Positions 24,870 through 33,791 of a DNA stretch of 52,283 nt are shown in pieces (position 1 is the first letter of the stretch; the number at the start of each line of letters is the position of its first letter). The DNA is from a virus. The position numbers were made by a program, and so were the translations under genes. The DNA lies in IMG/VR virus record IMGVR_UViG_3300020171_000039, positions 1 to 52,283 of that record; one strand, given 5' to 3'. Under the pieces are notes generated by a model. The model did not search any database. It was not told where the DNA came from and was given only the letters and a program-made list of their open reading frames with translations.

Positions 24870-26159
24870 CTAAGCTCCTGCCTCGGTCAGCGTCGTGATC
24901 TTCTTGACCTGGGCATCGATCGTGTACGAGTTCTCGATCCGATGCGAGGCCTGGGCGACTCTCCAGTATCCCGATGTCCAATGGACTCGTCCATTCGGGA
25001 GTTCGACGATGTAGTGATGATGATCGCCTCCGACCATACCCAGGGTCTTAGGTGTCCCGTAGAACCTCGTAGTCCCTGAACGCATCCTCCAGTACAACTC
25101 TTCCCAGGCTTGTTTACCTAGTCGTTCCGCTTCGGCTAGATCAGTGTTCAAGAAGGCGTAGCGGAGCTTCGTAGCGAACTCGACACGCTCACGGGCTTCT
25201 TCTTCTGAGATCTTGTCCGCGTCTGCTAACGCCTTGACCGTGTCCAACGGGACTTCTCCGGTCTTGGACCAGATCTGCTGAGACAGCGGATCGTCAATGA
25301 CCAACTTAGATCCGATCGGAGACGATACCATCTTGCGATACTCTTTCACTAGAGGGTTGTACGCCCGCATCACCGCTCCGGTCCCGGCGAGGTTGCCTAC
25401 AGCGAACGCATCGATATCAGGAGAGAAGTCAAGGATCTCAGGGCTTTGGCGTACAAGCAACCTGAACTCAGACGAGGCACCCGGAGCATGCAGTACCGGT
25501 CCGAAGTATAGCTTCCTCCCGTTCCCTCGGAGAGTAAAGGCATACCCTCCTGTGTACTGTTTCAGAGTCGACTCCGCTCCTGGTAACAGCTGCTCGACGA
25601 CGTAGTCCCAATGATCCTGCGACGGCGTCATCGCAGGCCATTCTCGAGGGTCGTCATTCGTGTCCCAGATCTCAGGGGTCTGAAGCTCTGCGTGGAACTC
25701 CGCGATTGTCTTGACAACATCAGATCGTCTACCGAAGAACGACGTAGGCATCGGCTTCGGAGCGATGTGTCCGATCTTTCCTTCGATCGACAACAAGATC
25801 CCGGCATTGGTAATTCGAGGCAACGCTCGGAGGATGTGACCGTAATACCAGTCTCCGTCATCGTGCCCGGGGTTCCACAGGTCGTGCTCAGGGAATCCGA
25901 AGCGGAACTGGAACCTGGCGTAGTCAGGGCTGGTACTGATTGGGTTCGCTTGTTGTGAGATCTGACGACGGACCAGATCCATCAACTCCAACTCCAAGTC
26001 TCCGAATGTGGGATCGATGAAGTTCAGCTGGAACGTCGAGATCGAAGTCTGGGACGAGTTCAGTACAAAGTTCTTGAGGTACTTCGGAGGTATCCTAGTC
26101 AGGAGCTGTCCTCCGATCGAGACTTCGACCTGGGGATGAGCACTAGTTAACGACGACAC
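24870..26159 (-). CDS. Baseplate hub protein, gpD/gp27-like
   Basis: The 429-residue protein matches the late-control D / gp27 group, a trimeric hub that connects tube and spike. Support includes the N-terminal strands (VEVSIGGQLL, LKNFVLNSSQTSISTFQLNFIDP), a WYYGHI strand with LSIEGKIGH, the helical DHWDYVVEQLLPGAESTL segment followed by GYAFTLRGNGRKLYFGP, and the late YWRVAQASHRIENSYT strand. The gene directly precedes the spike gene. Confidence 0.7.
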   Translation of the reverse strand: MSSLTSAHPQVEVSIGGQLLTRIPPKYLKNFVLNSSQTSISTFQLNFIDPTFGDLELELMDLVRRQISQQANPISTSPDYARFQFRFGFPEHDLWNPGHDDGDWYYGHILRALPRITNAGILLSIEGKIGHIAPKPMPTSFFGRRSDVVKTIAEFHAELQTPEIWDTNDDPREWPAMTPSQDHWDYVVEQLLPGAESTLKQYTGGYAFTLRGNGRKLYFGPVLHAPGASSEFRLLVRQSPEILDFSPDIDAFAVGNLAGTGAVMRAYNPLVKEYRKMVSSPIGSKLVIDDPLSQQIWSKTGEVPLDTVKALADADKISEEEARERVEFATKLRYAFLNTDLAEAERLGKQAWEELYWRMRSGTTRFYGTPKTLGMVGGDHHHYIVELPNGRVHWTSGYWRVAQASHRIENSYTIDAQVKKITTLTEAGA

Positions 26160-26472
26160 CTCTAGACCTCAGTACGTTGACGACCCGCTCCTTGAGCGGG
26201 ACAAGAACCACCAACCCAGCAGTCAGTCCGACTATTGGATCGGAGATCCCATTGACCATAGGGATGACCCAGAACAGATCCGAGAGACCGTAGGCGACCC
26301 TGGCCAGATCGTACGGACGATGCGCCAGAGCCGCAGGAACTCGCTTGACCCGGTCGGTGTAATCAGGTTCGATCAAGAGCATGTTCACAGGCCAACCAGT
26401 CCAAGTCCCAGATACCGAGTCGAAGAACCTGGTCCTCAGCGGACCTATTGACATCGTGCTTGTGCTACCCAT
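26143..26472 (-). CDS. Baseplate protein, gp53/LysM-like
   Basis: The core PYDLARVAYGLSDLFWVI, then VNGISDPIVGLTAGLVVLVP, is the pattern of LysM-like baseplate proteins such as T4 gp53 and P2 gpX, which clamp wedges at the hub. The start is uncertain: ATG 26472 overlaps the previous stop by 8 bases; ATG 26454 and an in-frame start at 26517 are alternatives, none with a strong ribosome site. Length is 109 residues from 26472. It ends inside the start of the hub gene, overlapping by 17 bases. Confidence 0.6.
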   Translation of the reverse strand: MGSTSTMSIGPLRTRFFDSVSGTWTGWPVNMLLIEPDYTDRVKRVPAALAHRPYDLARVAYGLSDLFWVIPMVNGISDPIVGLTAGLVVLVPLKERVVNVLRSRGVVVN

Positions 26473-27082
26473 TAGCTTCGTACCATTCCCAGTTCTTGAT
26501 CGGTTCAACCCCGGCAAGGTTCGGTTTCGTGACTCTCAGAGTCGCTGTGACCTTGCAGTGGAACGGGACACCTCCCTGGAGTTCGACGGGTCCGGTCTCG
26601 TCGAATGACAGGTTCTTGAATACTCCGTACCATGCCCGTTGCTGTGTGACAGTATAGGTCTCGGTTGCTTCAGACCCGGACCCGAGCATCACCAACACCG
26701 GAGGAGGTGGTTGAAGGAACAGACCTTGATCATCCATCTCAGGCAACAGCAGCTTCTCGAACCAGATCATCTCAGCGAGGACATCCGCAGGGGTCCTGTC
26801 GTCACCTTGGTCCATCGAGGACTGGAGACCGAATACGAAGTCGATCTCTTGTCCTGTTGTGAACGCGTATCCGAGGTGAGGATCAACAGTCCCTCGGAAC
26901 GGCTCTTCTTGCCACTCGGCGCTACGGTTCCGGCGAGGAGGCTCAAGCAGTAGAGGAGAGACATAGGAGTTCTCTTCGTACTCGATAGTTCCGACGACTG
27001 CGAGTACGTTGTCTACTACCGATCCTAACCCGGAAGGAACCATCTGTCCGAACAGCCGCATGTTGTATACCGTACACAGCAT
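26465..27082 (-). CDS. Tube initiator / CIS tube-like baseplate protein
   Basis: Residues 128-190 (PPVLVMLGSGSEATETY, WYGVFKNLSFDETGPV, FHCKVTATLRVTKP) match the pattern of tube-initiator proteins in contractile injection systems, which link hub and first tube ring. The N-terminal 60 residues are variable with a Val-rich strand. ATG 27082 has AGGAG five bases upstream. Placement between tape measure and LysM-like gene fits the conserved order tube-chaperone-tape measure-initiator-hub. Confidence 0.55.
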   Translation of the reverse strand: MLCTVYNMRLFGQMVPSGLGSVVDNVLAVVGTIEYEENSYVSPLLLEPPRRNRSAEWQEEPFRGTVDPHLGYAFTTGQEIDFVFGLQSSMDQGDDRTPADVLAEMIWFEKLLLPEMDDQGLFLQPPPPVLVMLGSGSEATETYTVTQQRAWYGVFKNLSFDETGPVELQGGVPFHCKVTATLRVTKPNLAGVEPIKNWEWYEANG

Positions 27083-27083
27083 C

Positions 27084-27161
27084 TCAGCTCCTGTGTACGC
27101 CGAGTTCGATACCGAGGGGTCCCCAGGGCATCAGGTACTTCGAAGTCTCGGTAGGCGTCAT
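27084..27161 (-). CDS. Tiny ORF (25 aa) between tape measure and tube initiator
   Basis: ATG 27161 lies one base after the tape-measure stop and behind AGGAG; the TGA is followed one base later by the next ATG (27082). The product starts MTPTETSKYLMPWG. It exactly fills a gap between two tightly coupled genes, which suggests translation, either as a small structural peptide or to pass ribosomes onward. No family is recognised at this size. Confidence 0.5.
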   Translation of the reverse strand: MTPTETSKYLMPWGPLGIELGVHRS

Positions 27162-27162
27162 C

Positions 27163-29898
27163 CTAGTCTCCTGTGTGGGTCCGGTCTGGACGGATCAAGG
27201 GATTGACGGGTCTTGGCTCTGTGAGGGTCGGACGCTTGGGATCGGTCTGACCAGCAACCTTGTTCAGAGACTTGAGCATCTCGGATAAGAGCCACACAAC
27301 CTGAGGATCGGAACCTCCTTCTGCTCCGAGTGTCCCTAGATTGATTCGGAGCTTCTTCGCCACGTCTTCAGCTGTCTTGATCTTGAGCTGCATCAACCCG
27401 TACGCACCTGCGCGAGACTTAGCGTTGGGGTTGTTGTAACTCTCCGAAGCTGCAACAGCTCGAATCAACTCTTCAGAGAGTCCGAACTCTTGAGCAGCAG
27501 CAGCATACAACGGATCGAACGGTGAACCCTTCAGAGCCGCTCGGCTAACCTTACCTCGGCGGTCCTCCCCTGCCTCTGTCGAGATCGGGACAGCGTAGTT
27601 AGCTCCGAGAGCATTAGCTCCGGTGAGGATGTCTCTAGCGTACCCTGTTCCAGGTGTCGAGGTCGAAAGCTTCCCGGACTTGAGGACCTTGTCGAGATTA
27701 CCCATTCCCCAGTTGTACGCCATCAACGCTAGCTGGGTATTCCCGTCGTACTTCTTGATCAGATCTGCGAGATACTTTGCTCCGAGACGCACGTTGGTCT
27801 TCGGATTAAGGATACTCTCCTCTTGATTATAGGAGAACGATCCCTTAGGACTCCCCTGGATCTTCTCTAGCCTTCGTGCTGTCCTATCGAGCATCTCCGA
27901 TAGGATAACCGAAGTCATCTCATTCGGAGACATCGAGGTCCCTCTCAAGGTCTCTAGAGTCGACAACCTGTACTTCTTCGTCGTAGCAGGGTCTCTGAAT
28001 GCCGTGGTCAGGTCAGTCCCGATCACGTCTCTATAGACATCTGAGAGGCCTTCAACGACAGCGTCTCGTATCTTCTGGTCAGTCTCAGGAGAGAATAACG
28101 ACGTAGCTCCGGAGATCAGCTCCTTCTCTATGACTTTGAAACTATCTTCGAGAGAGGAAGACCGTTCTCCAGTTTCCACGAAGTTCTTCAGATCAACAGA
28201 CTCTAGCAGATCCTTCATACTAGTTCCTAACGATACGAGCAAGTTCTTCGCTCCCTCTGTATCGATCTGATTCATAGGTTCTAGTACTCCGAGGTCTTCA
28301 AGAACCTTCCGGATCTCTGATCCAGCAGTCGACCAAGTATCAGCGAGCCATCTCCCCATCCTCGTATCGACCCAATCGAACATCTCTTCCCAAGCAGCCT
28401 CCCAACCGTCCTGCATCCCGGACCAATCCCAGTTAGCTGGGTTGATCTGGGCTAGCTCGAGTTTCAGATCCTCGAAGTCCTTGACGATCCCGCTAGACCC
28501 GTCCCAGATCCCATCGACCATGTCAGAGATAGCATCGAGCCCGAGTCCTAAAGCCTGCGCAGGTAATCCTCGATTCTCTCGGAGAAGCTTGAACATCTCG
28601 TTCATAGGTCCTTTCATCTTCCCCTGGAACTGGTCAAGCATCACTTCTCCGAGCCCGATCCACATCATCCTCAGTTCTTTATCGAGCTTGGCATAGGCTT
28701 CGGTTGTGTCATCTACAGTCTTGTGAGCAGCGTCGCGATGCTTGGTAACTCCCTTGGCTCCGGCTCCGAGCGTGTCTGTCACGAAGTCGGAGATATCTCC
28801 TTCGAACCTAGCCATCCTCAGCGCTTCTTCTCTCGAGACACCAAGACTCTCAGCCAGCTCCTTCCTCCGCATCTGGGAGTAGTAGTCCATCCCTGATCCG
28901 ATCTCTTGCATCGCTTGGACACCGACTTTGACGAACTCGTCAGGCGAGTCGGTGATCATCTTCCTGAGATCGCCGACTCCTCGCCTCGTGTACCTCGCCA
29001 CGACCTCGATAGCCTCAAGGCCTTGTTCGTCGGTCAGGTCCAACAAGTCGGTCATCTTCTTCAGCATCCCGTCCGCTGCGATCCCGCCTTGTCCCAAAGC
29101 CCCTGCGACTGCGAGAAGCCTTTGGGTGTACGGGACCAACGAAGTGCCGCTGTTCCGAGCGAGTTCTAACAGCTCGGACTGGGAATCGACTAACTGGACC
29201 AGCTCTCCGTGCGTCAACACGGTCTCGTCGCCGACGTACTTGATCGCTGATCCGATGCGATAGAGTTGCTTGTCCGGGACTCCGTGGATCCGGGTAAGGC
29301 TGTTGTACAGCTTACCGATCTCGGCTGTGCTCTCGCCTGTCGCACGAGCCAAATAGAGAGTCTCATCGGCCCAGGTCCGCATGTTCTCTGCGGCATCCTT
29401 AGACTTCGATGCAAGGGTTCCGAGTTGTAGTCCTTCTCTGACGACTGCAATAACTTCTTCCCGGGTGTATCCCAAGGTAGCCCACCACTTCTCGACAATC
29501 CCTGTAGCGACTCCCATCTGACGCCCGTTCATGTCCATGCTCTGATTCATCAACAAGATCTCGGACCGGTACTGCGAAGCGGCCTTAGCAGCGTCTAACA
29601 ACCCGAGCTCATAGAGAGCCCAGAGACCTACTCCGAGCTTGACGAGATTCTTAGTCTCCGAAGCTACCCCACCTAGAGCCTTTGTAACCTCTCCGACCCC
29701 GGCTTGGACCGAACCTGCGACCTTGGTACTCTCGAGCGCTCCGTCGTAGAAGCTCGACCATGAACTCTTTGATACCTGCTCCAAGTCCCCGACCTGTGCA
29801 ACGAACTTTGACTGGAGCTTGTCGAGGTTGATCAACGGACCCGACGTCCGATCATCCAGCTCGACTAACCACCTCAGAGGGAGCAGTTCAGGTTCCAC
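27163..29898 (-). CDS. Tape measure protein with a rearranged lytic transglycosylase domain
   Basis: This 911-residue helical protein sets tail length and probably enters the cell envelope. Residues 60-110 have Gly/Ala-rich hydrophobic helices, followed by long amphipathic helices. The C-terminal 215 residues hold transglycosylase parts in swapped order: the usual C-terminal half first (NPKTN at 698-702, then LGAKYL, AYNWG at 727-731, YARDIL), then the usual N-terminal half (AVAASES with catalytic Glu at 819, GLMQL at 834-838, TAEDVA). The start is GTG 29898 with AGGAGG eight bases upstream. It follows the tail-chaperone genes. Confidence 0.8.
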   Translation of the reverse strand: MEPELLPLRWLVELDDRTSGPLINLDKLQSKFVAQVGDLEQVSKSSWSSFYDGALESTKVAGSVQAGVGEVTKALGGVASETKNLVKLGVGLWALYELGLLDAAKAASQYRSEILLMNQSMDMNGRQMGVATGIVEKWWATLGYTREEVIAVVREGLQLGTLASKSKDAAENMRTWADETLYLARATGESTAEIGKLYNSLTRIHGVPDKQLYRIGSAIKYVGDETVLTHGELVQLVDSQSELLELARNSGTSLVPYTQRLLAVAGALGQGGIAADGMLKKMTDLLDLTDEQGLEAIEVVARYTRRGVGDLRKMITDSPDEFVKVGVQAMQEIGSGMDYYSQMRRKELAESLGVSREEALRMARFEGDISDFVTDTLGAGAKGVTKHRDAAHKTVDDTTEAYAKLDKELRMMWIGLGEVMLDQFQGKMKGPMNEMFKLLRENRGLPAQALGLGLDAISDMVDGIWDGSSGIVKDFEDLKLELAQINPANWDWSGMQDGWEAAWEEMFDWVDTRMGRWLADTWSTAGSEIRKVLEDLGVLEPMNQIDTEGAKNLLVSLGTSMKDLLESVDLKNFVETGERSSSLEDSFKVIEKELISGATSLFSPETDQKIRDAVVEGLSDVYRDVIGTDLTTAFRDPATTKKYRLSTLETLRGTSMSPNEMTSVILSEMLDRTARRLEKIQGSPKGSFSYNQEESILNPKTNVRLGAKYLADLIKKYDGNTQLALMAYNWGMGNLDKVLKSGKLSTSTPGTGYARDILTGANALGANYAVPISTEAGEDRRGKVSRAALKGSPFDPLYAAAAQEFGLSEELIRAVAASESYNNPNAKSRAGAYGLMQLKIKTAEDVAKKLRINLGTLGAEGGSDPQVVWLLSEMLKSLNKVAGQTDPKRPTLTEPRPVNPLIRPDRTHTGD

Positions 29899-29903
29899 AG
29901 AGT

Positions 29904-30113
29904 CTACCTCCTGTTCTTCGAGTCAAGAAGGCTTTGCTTCTGCGCGTTCTCATCCTCGAGACGACGGATCGCTCGCTTCAGGAAGTACCAGAATTCCCAA
30001 GGAGGCATCGACTCCAACTCAGATCTGGAATACCCTTCTCGTCGTTGTAGAAAGTCCATGGAATCAATCAACACCTTGGGGTCAGGGATCTTCGAATCAA
30101 ACAGGTCTTGGAC
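29904..30113 (-). CDS. Tail assembly chaperone, frameshift-encoded extension
   Basis: This 69-codon open frame begins where a +1 shift at UUU CGU (30117-30112) would place it and ends 6 bases before the tape-measure start. Its sequence is clearly protein-like (DFLQRREGYSRSELESM, WEFWYFLKRAIRRLEDEN). It lacks a ribosome site for the internal ATG 30059 or GTG 30074, so translation by frameshift from the upstream gene is most likely. That mirrors the G/GT chaperone pairs preceding tape measures in many tailed phages. The fusion would have 327 residues. Confidence 0.65.
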   Translation of the reverse strand, partial: VQDLFDSKIPDPKVLIDSMDFLQRREGYSRSELESMPPWEFWYFLKRAIRRLEDENAQKQSLLDSKNRR

Positions 30114-30888
30114 GAAAGAACCGATCAGAGATCGGCAACCTCATCGGACCATTCAACCATCCACAGTGCTCGCAAGGGAGCCCGTCGACGATCAACCTGT
30201 ATCCTGCTCTGACATCTTCGAAGGCTGACCGCAGAGTCAACTCATCCATCCCTCTGAGGCTTTCGACGAACTCGACCTTCTCGTCTAACGAGACCTCGGA
30301 ATCTTGATCCAACGAGATGATCCTTCGGGCCGTTCTGTACGAGTACTCCGGATCGCCTTCTTGGGTCCGCTGCTGAGGCTTGAGACGGCGGAGTGATTGT
30401 TCTCCGTACTTCCGGATCGCTTGGTCATCCGAACCTGATAACAACCCCCACTCAACCACCTTCCCATTCGGAAGCTCTGTGATGAACGGGTAACGTGCGT
30501 CATCTGTTCCGAGGACGTCTTTCTCGAGATCCCTGAGCGTGAAGATCGTCCTATCATCAACGAAGGGACGGAGTCCAATTGTCTTCTTGTCACAGTCGGA
30601 ACACTTGTAGAAGAACTCGTACTCAGGACCCCAGGACAAGACTCGGAGGTCTAGCAACAGCGCGAACCTGTCCGGGATCTTGAGGTCCATCGGGTTAAAG
30701 TCTGTGGGCCAGTTGATCACGTTCGACCTGGCGAGACGGTTCAACTTGGCCTGGGCTTCCATGTTGGTCGCTGAGAAGATCTTCATCTCCCCAGTCCCCA
30801 AGGCTAGAAGTTGTAGATCACCGTTGAGGACCGGATCGTCGTAACAAACGGCACAAGGAAGTCGTGTGGTACCTTCGTAGCCTGCCAT
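30097..30888 (-). CDS. Tail assembly chaperone / T4 gp26-like baseplate assembly protein
   Basis: The 263-residue protein has three CxxC pairs (C12/C15, C96/C99 in FFYKCSDCDKK, C239/C242 in CEHCGW), suggesting bound zinc, and a helical centre. It lies between tail tube and tape measure, the usual place of tail assembly chaperones and T4 gp26-type proteins. Near its 3' end TTC TTT CGT C (30120-30111) allows a +1 shift after F258 into the next ORF. GGAGG lies upstream of ATG 30888. It probably coats the tape measure during tube assembly. Confidence 0.65.
   Translation of the reverse strand: MAGYEGTTRLPCAVCYDDPVLNGDLQLLALGTGEMKIFSATNMEAQAKLNRLARSNVINWPTDFNPMDLKIPDRFALLLDLRVLSWGPEYEFFYKCSDCDKKTIGLRPFVDDRTIFTLRDLEKDVLGTDDARYPFITELPNGKVVEWGLLSGSDDQAIRKYGEQSLRRLKPQQRTQEGDPEYSYRTARRIISLDQDSEVSLDEKVEFVESLRGMDELTLRSAFEDVRAGYRLIVDGLPCEHCGWLNGPMRLPISDRFFRPRPV
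30111..30120 (-). other. Predicted +1 programmed frameshift site (UUC UUU CGU C)
   Basis: In the zero frame the ribosome reads UUC UUU CGU. Slippage of Phe-tRNA from UUU to the overlapping UUC moves it +1 onto GUC CAA and so into the open frame ending at 29904. UUU CGU is also the shift core of the influenza PA-X +1 site. The zero-frame stop follows five codons after UUU. The +1 frame has UGA codons further upstream (in the stretch GGT TGA ATG GTC CGA TGA), so entry must occur after them. Confidence 0.55.
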
Positions 30889-30944
30889 AATTACCTCCAG
30901 AGGAATTGACGTCGGCAGACGCTAGTTGTGAGAGAGCGGAAGAA

Positions 30945-31472
30945 CTAGATCTGGGTCCACTTGAGCTTGTCGACGACGAACGGCATCTCCATGTCGATCG
31001 GCTCGGTGTTGTCCATCGAGAACCCGCCCGGAGGATCCGCAGGAGGCCAGATCCCGAAGAGCTTGCACTTGCGCTGGTTCCCGCCTCCGGGGTCTGAGAC
31101 GATCGCTGTGGCGATCTTCTTGTAGGCGCTGGCGAGGCCCATCGCTCCGGTGTCGACGTTGTAGACCAGCGTCCTCCACTCCAAGAGGAGCTTGCGAACA
31201 TCCTGGTCGACGTAGTCCCGAAGGGTCAGACTGAAGTCTTCGACATCGTGCCCGCCAGCGACCTTCTTGGTCGTGTTACCGTGCTTGATGCGGTGGACTT
31301 CGTTCCTACCGACCGGGAGAGAGAACGCTCGCATCGCCAGCTGGATCATCGTGGGATCAGAAGAGAACCCAGCCCCACCCAGAGCGACAGAGATCACGAA
31401 GTTGTTGCCTCGCTGAGGCTCGAATCCGCCATCAGCTGAAGCGATGTGGTCTGCACTGAAGTCAAGGGCCAT
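30945..31472 (-). CDS. Tail tube protein (T4 gp19-like)
   Basis: The 175-residue protein has the tube layout: an N-terminal strand after GNNFVISVALGG, SLPVGRNEVHRIKHGNTTKKVAGGHDVED typical of the beta-hairpin loop, DFSLTLRDYVDQDVRKLLLEW, and a final FVVDKLKW strand. Tube hexamers stack under the sheath. It follows the sheath gene by 11 bases with AGGAGG before ATG 31472. A 56-base gap after its stop shows no clear hairpin or promoter. Confidence 0.8.
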   Translation of the reverse strand: MALDFSADHIASADGGFEPQRGNNFVISVALGGAGFSSDPTMIQLAMRAFSLPVGRNEVHRIKHGNTTKKVAGGHDVEDFSLTLRDYVDQDVRKLLLEWRTLVYNVDTGAMGLASAYKKIATAIVSDPGGGNQRKCKLFGIWPPADPPGGFSMDNTEPIDMEMPFVVDKLKWTQI

Positions 31473-31483
31473 GGTAGTCCTCC

Positions 31484-33781
31484 TTAGAACTCAAGGCTCT
31501 CGGACAGCTCTTCGATCGAGCTCCCCGAAGGTGTCACGATGAACTTGATGTAGATCTTCTCCCCGGTCTCAGGGAACTGGAACCAAGCGTAGGCCTGGGA
31601 GGAGTTCGTGGAAGGAAGAACCGCAGACGCGTTGGTCCCGGCATCGCAACGGACCCGGTAGTCAGCCAGCGCTCGCTTGCCCTTCATGAACTCTGCCGGA
31701 CCGATGACGTAGTTCTCGATCTGGTCCCAGAGGATCTCGTCCGAAGGCTCGCCGACCTCGTCCTCGACACCGTCGAGAATCAGCTCCTTGAGCACGCACA
31801 GGTTCAACCGGTTGTTCATCCGGTTCAGCGAGGATTCGGCACGGAGACCAGTCTTCTGTCCCCAGAGAGCAGTCCCCTTGCCAGCCTTGGTCCGGATCGG
31901 ATTTAGGATGGCATTGGTCGTGCCGTACATCGCTTCGCGCTCGTCGTTGTCCGGAGAGATCCGAGTGTCGGTGACCTGAGGCAAGATCCCGCGCTTCCAT
32001 CCCATCGGAGCGCGGAACACGCCGGTACCGATCGATTTGGCGATGACGTACATCTGGAACCCGGAAGGAGGAACCCAAGCAGCGACATCGTTCCAGTCGT
32101 CGTAGACCTCTTGCTCGGCCCAGCAGGTCGAGAAGAACGAAGAGCTGGTGTTCTGTGTGTGAGCTGTGATCCAGGCCAGGGCCTCGGCAACGGTATCCAC
32201 AGTCGCCCACGCGTCGATGTCCAGCAGAGCTACGCAGTCACCTCGGGCATCTGCGATCTCAAGCATTCGGGCCTGGACTGCGTCGACGATATCCCCAGGG
32301 AACGCCAGAGTCCTGATCCGGACCTGCTCCGGATCCTTGAACAGGTTGACAGCCGTGAGCTTGTCACCGGTCGAAGCTCCGTTGATCCCGTCCGCTCCAC
32401 CTTGGATCGTGACCGACGCGTCAGCATCAGAGATGAAGGTCTCGGGTCCGTAAGGAAGAGGCTCGGTCGTGTTCGCTACCACGGCACCGGCGTCGAGGAG
32501 CTTCATGAACACGTTGTCAACGTCGGTTCCAGCGTCGGTCCTGTTGGTCCCGAGGTGCTTGGCGACAACAACGCCGTTCTCGTAGACCCACAGATCCCAG
32601 TCTGTCGTGGTCGAAGCATTAGGCTTTACACGCATCGTGAAGTCGTCTGCACGAGTACCCTTGTAGTACCCTTCGAGCCTGACCGACGCGGGGTAGATGT
32701 AGTAGTCCAGATTCGCTACACACGTCGCTGCGAAGTTCCGGTTCACTGTGAGAGCATTGGCAGCGACGGTGACGATCGTGTACGTCCCGTTGCAGTCTGT
32801 AACGATCCCGTCGTTGATCACCAAGATGTCCCCGGCAACCACCCCGGACTGGACAAAGTCGAGGTTAGCGATCCCGGCATCGGTGAAGTTGACAGTCGTG
32901 ATCGTGGTTCCGCCGATACCCGTACCCGAGGCAGGTAGACCACCAGCAGGGAGGCTATTGACGACCTTCTTCGACTTGTAGATCGTGTAGTCCAGATTAG
33001 CCAGACCCCCGACCGGGAAGTCGCGGTCGACCGTTACCCTGGTAGCGAGGTCGACCGACGTGATGTAGTAGACACCATTGTCTCCCGTCGATCCAGGAGC
33101 AGCTTCGGAGATCTCGAGGATGTCACCGACAGCGACATTCCAGGTCGTGAACACCGACGCAGCTGATGTGAACTGTCGAGTCGCTGCGACAGACGTGGCA
33201 CCGTTGATTCCCGTGGCGCACATCGAATCAAGGACCTCGAAGACATCCCCGGTATCCCCGACAGGGAAGTTCGGAGTCACTGTCAGCTGCGTCGGAGCTG
33301 GGACTGCTATGATCCGGTACAGCCCGACATCACCCGATCCGACACCTGAGGTGATCTGGAGGTACATCCCTACATCGATCCCGTCGGCAGGGAAGTTCGC
33401 TGCGACAGACGAGAAGTTCCCGGTACCGACAACGGACACACCGTTGATCCCTGTCGTCATCGATGTGGATCTACCACCTCGCAACGACCCGGTTGAACGG
33501 ACAGCAGGGTTGGCGGTCGAATTGTGGCGAGCAAGGTATGCGTTGCCGACCTTGCGGAAGGCTTCGCGCCAGCCCAGCCAGGACTTGGCTTCCGAGGCTG
33601 TGGACGACGGAGGCCCGAAGGTCTCCAGGAACCCGTCGAGGCCCGAGACCAGAGTTCTGGCTCCGATCGGTCCCCAGGTCGCAGCAACCACTCCGCCTGG
33701 TACGTACGGTAGCGAGTTCGCCGTTGTGTAACTCTTGTCGATTTCCTGGCCGTAGGCTCCAGGTGACAGCTCTCCTGACAT
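31484..33781 (-). CDS. Tail sheath protein with three inserted beta modules
   Basis: The 765-residue contractile sheath has the typical N-terminus (SPGAYGQEIDKS, YVPGGVVAATWGPIG) and a conserved C-terminal domain (ENYVIGPAEFMKGKRALADY, EKIYIKFIVTPSGSSIEEL). Between residues 112 and 364 it carries three tandem beta modules (112-185, 192-270, 288-364), each with a VGD or AGD turn, NG-x-Y and a late NFP, DFPVGG or NFAA motif. These probably project from the sheath surface. AGGAGG precedes ATG 33781. The size fits sheaths with outer domains. Confidence 0.85.
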   Translation of the reverse strand: MSGELSPGAYGQEIDKSYTTANSLPYVPGGVVAATWGPIGARTLVSGLDGFLETFGPPSSTASEAKSWLGWREAFRKVGNAYLARHNSTANPAVRSTGSLRGGRSTSMTTGINGVSVVGTGNFSSVAANFPADGIDVGMYLQITSGVGSGDVGLYRIIAVPAPTQLTVTPNFPVGDTGDVFEVLDSMCATGINGATSVAATRQFTSAASVFTTWNVAVGDILEISEAAPGSTGDNGVYYITSVDLATRVTVDRDFPVGGLANLDYTIYKSKKVVNSLPAGGLPASGTGIGGTTITTVNFTDAGIANLDFVQSGVVAGDILVINDGIVTDCNGTYTIVTVAANALTVNRNFAATCVANLDYYIYPASVRLEGYYKGTRADDFTMRVKPNASTTTDWDLWVYENGVVVAKHLGTNRTDAGTDVDNVFMKLLDAGAVVANTTEPLPYGPETFISDADASVTIQGGADGINGASTGDKLTAVNLFKDPEQVRIRTLAFPGDIVDAVQARMLEIADARGDCVALLDIDAWATVDTVAEALAWITAHTQNTSSSFFSTCWAEQEVYDDWNDVAAWVPPSGFQMYVIAKSIGTGVFRAPMGWKRGILPQVTDTRISPDNDEREAMYGTTNAILNPIRTKAGKGTALWGQKTGLRAESSLNRMNNRLNLCVLKELILDGVEDEVGEPSDEILWDQIENYVIGPAEFMKGKRALADYRVRCDAGTNASAVLPSTNSSQAYAWFQFPETGEKIYIKFIVTPSGSSIEELSESLEF

Positions 33782-33791
33782 CGGTTCCTCC

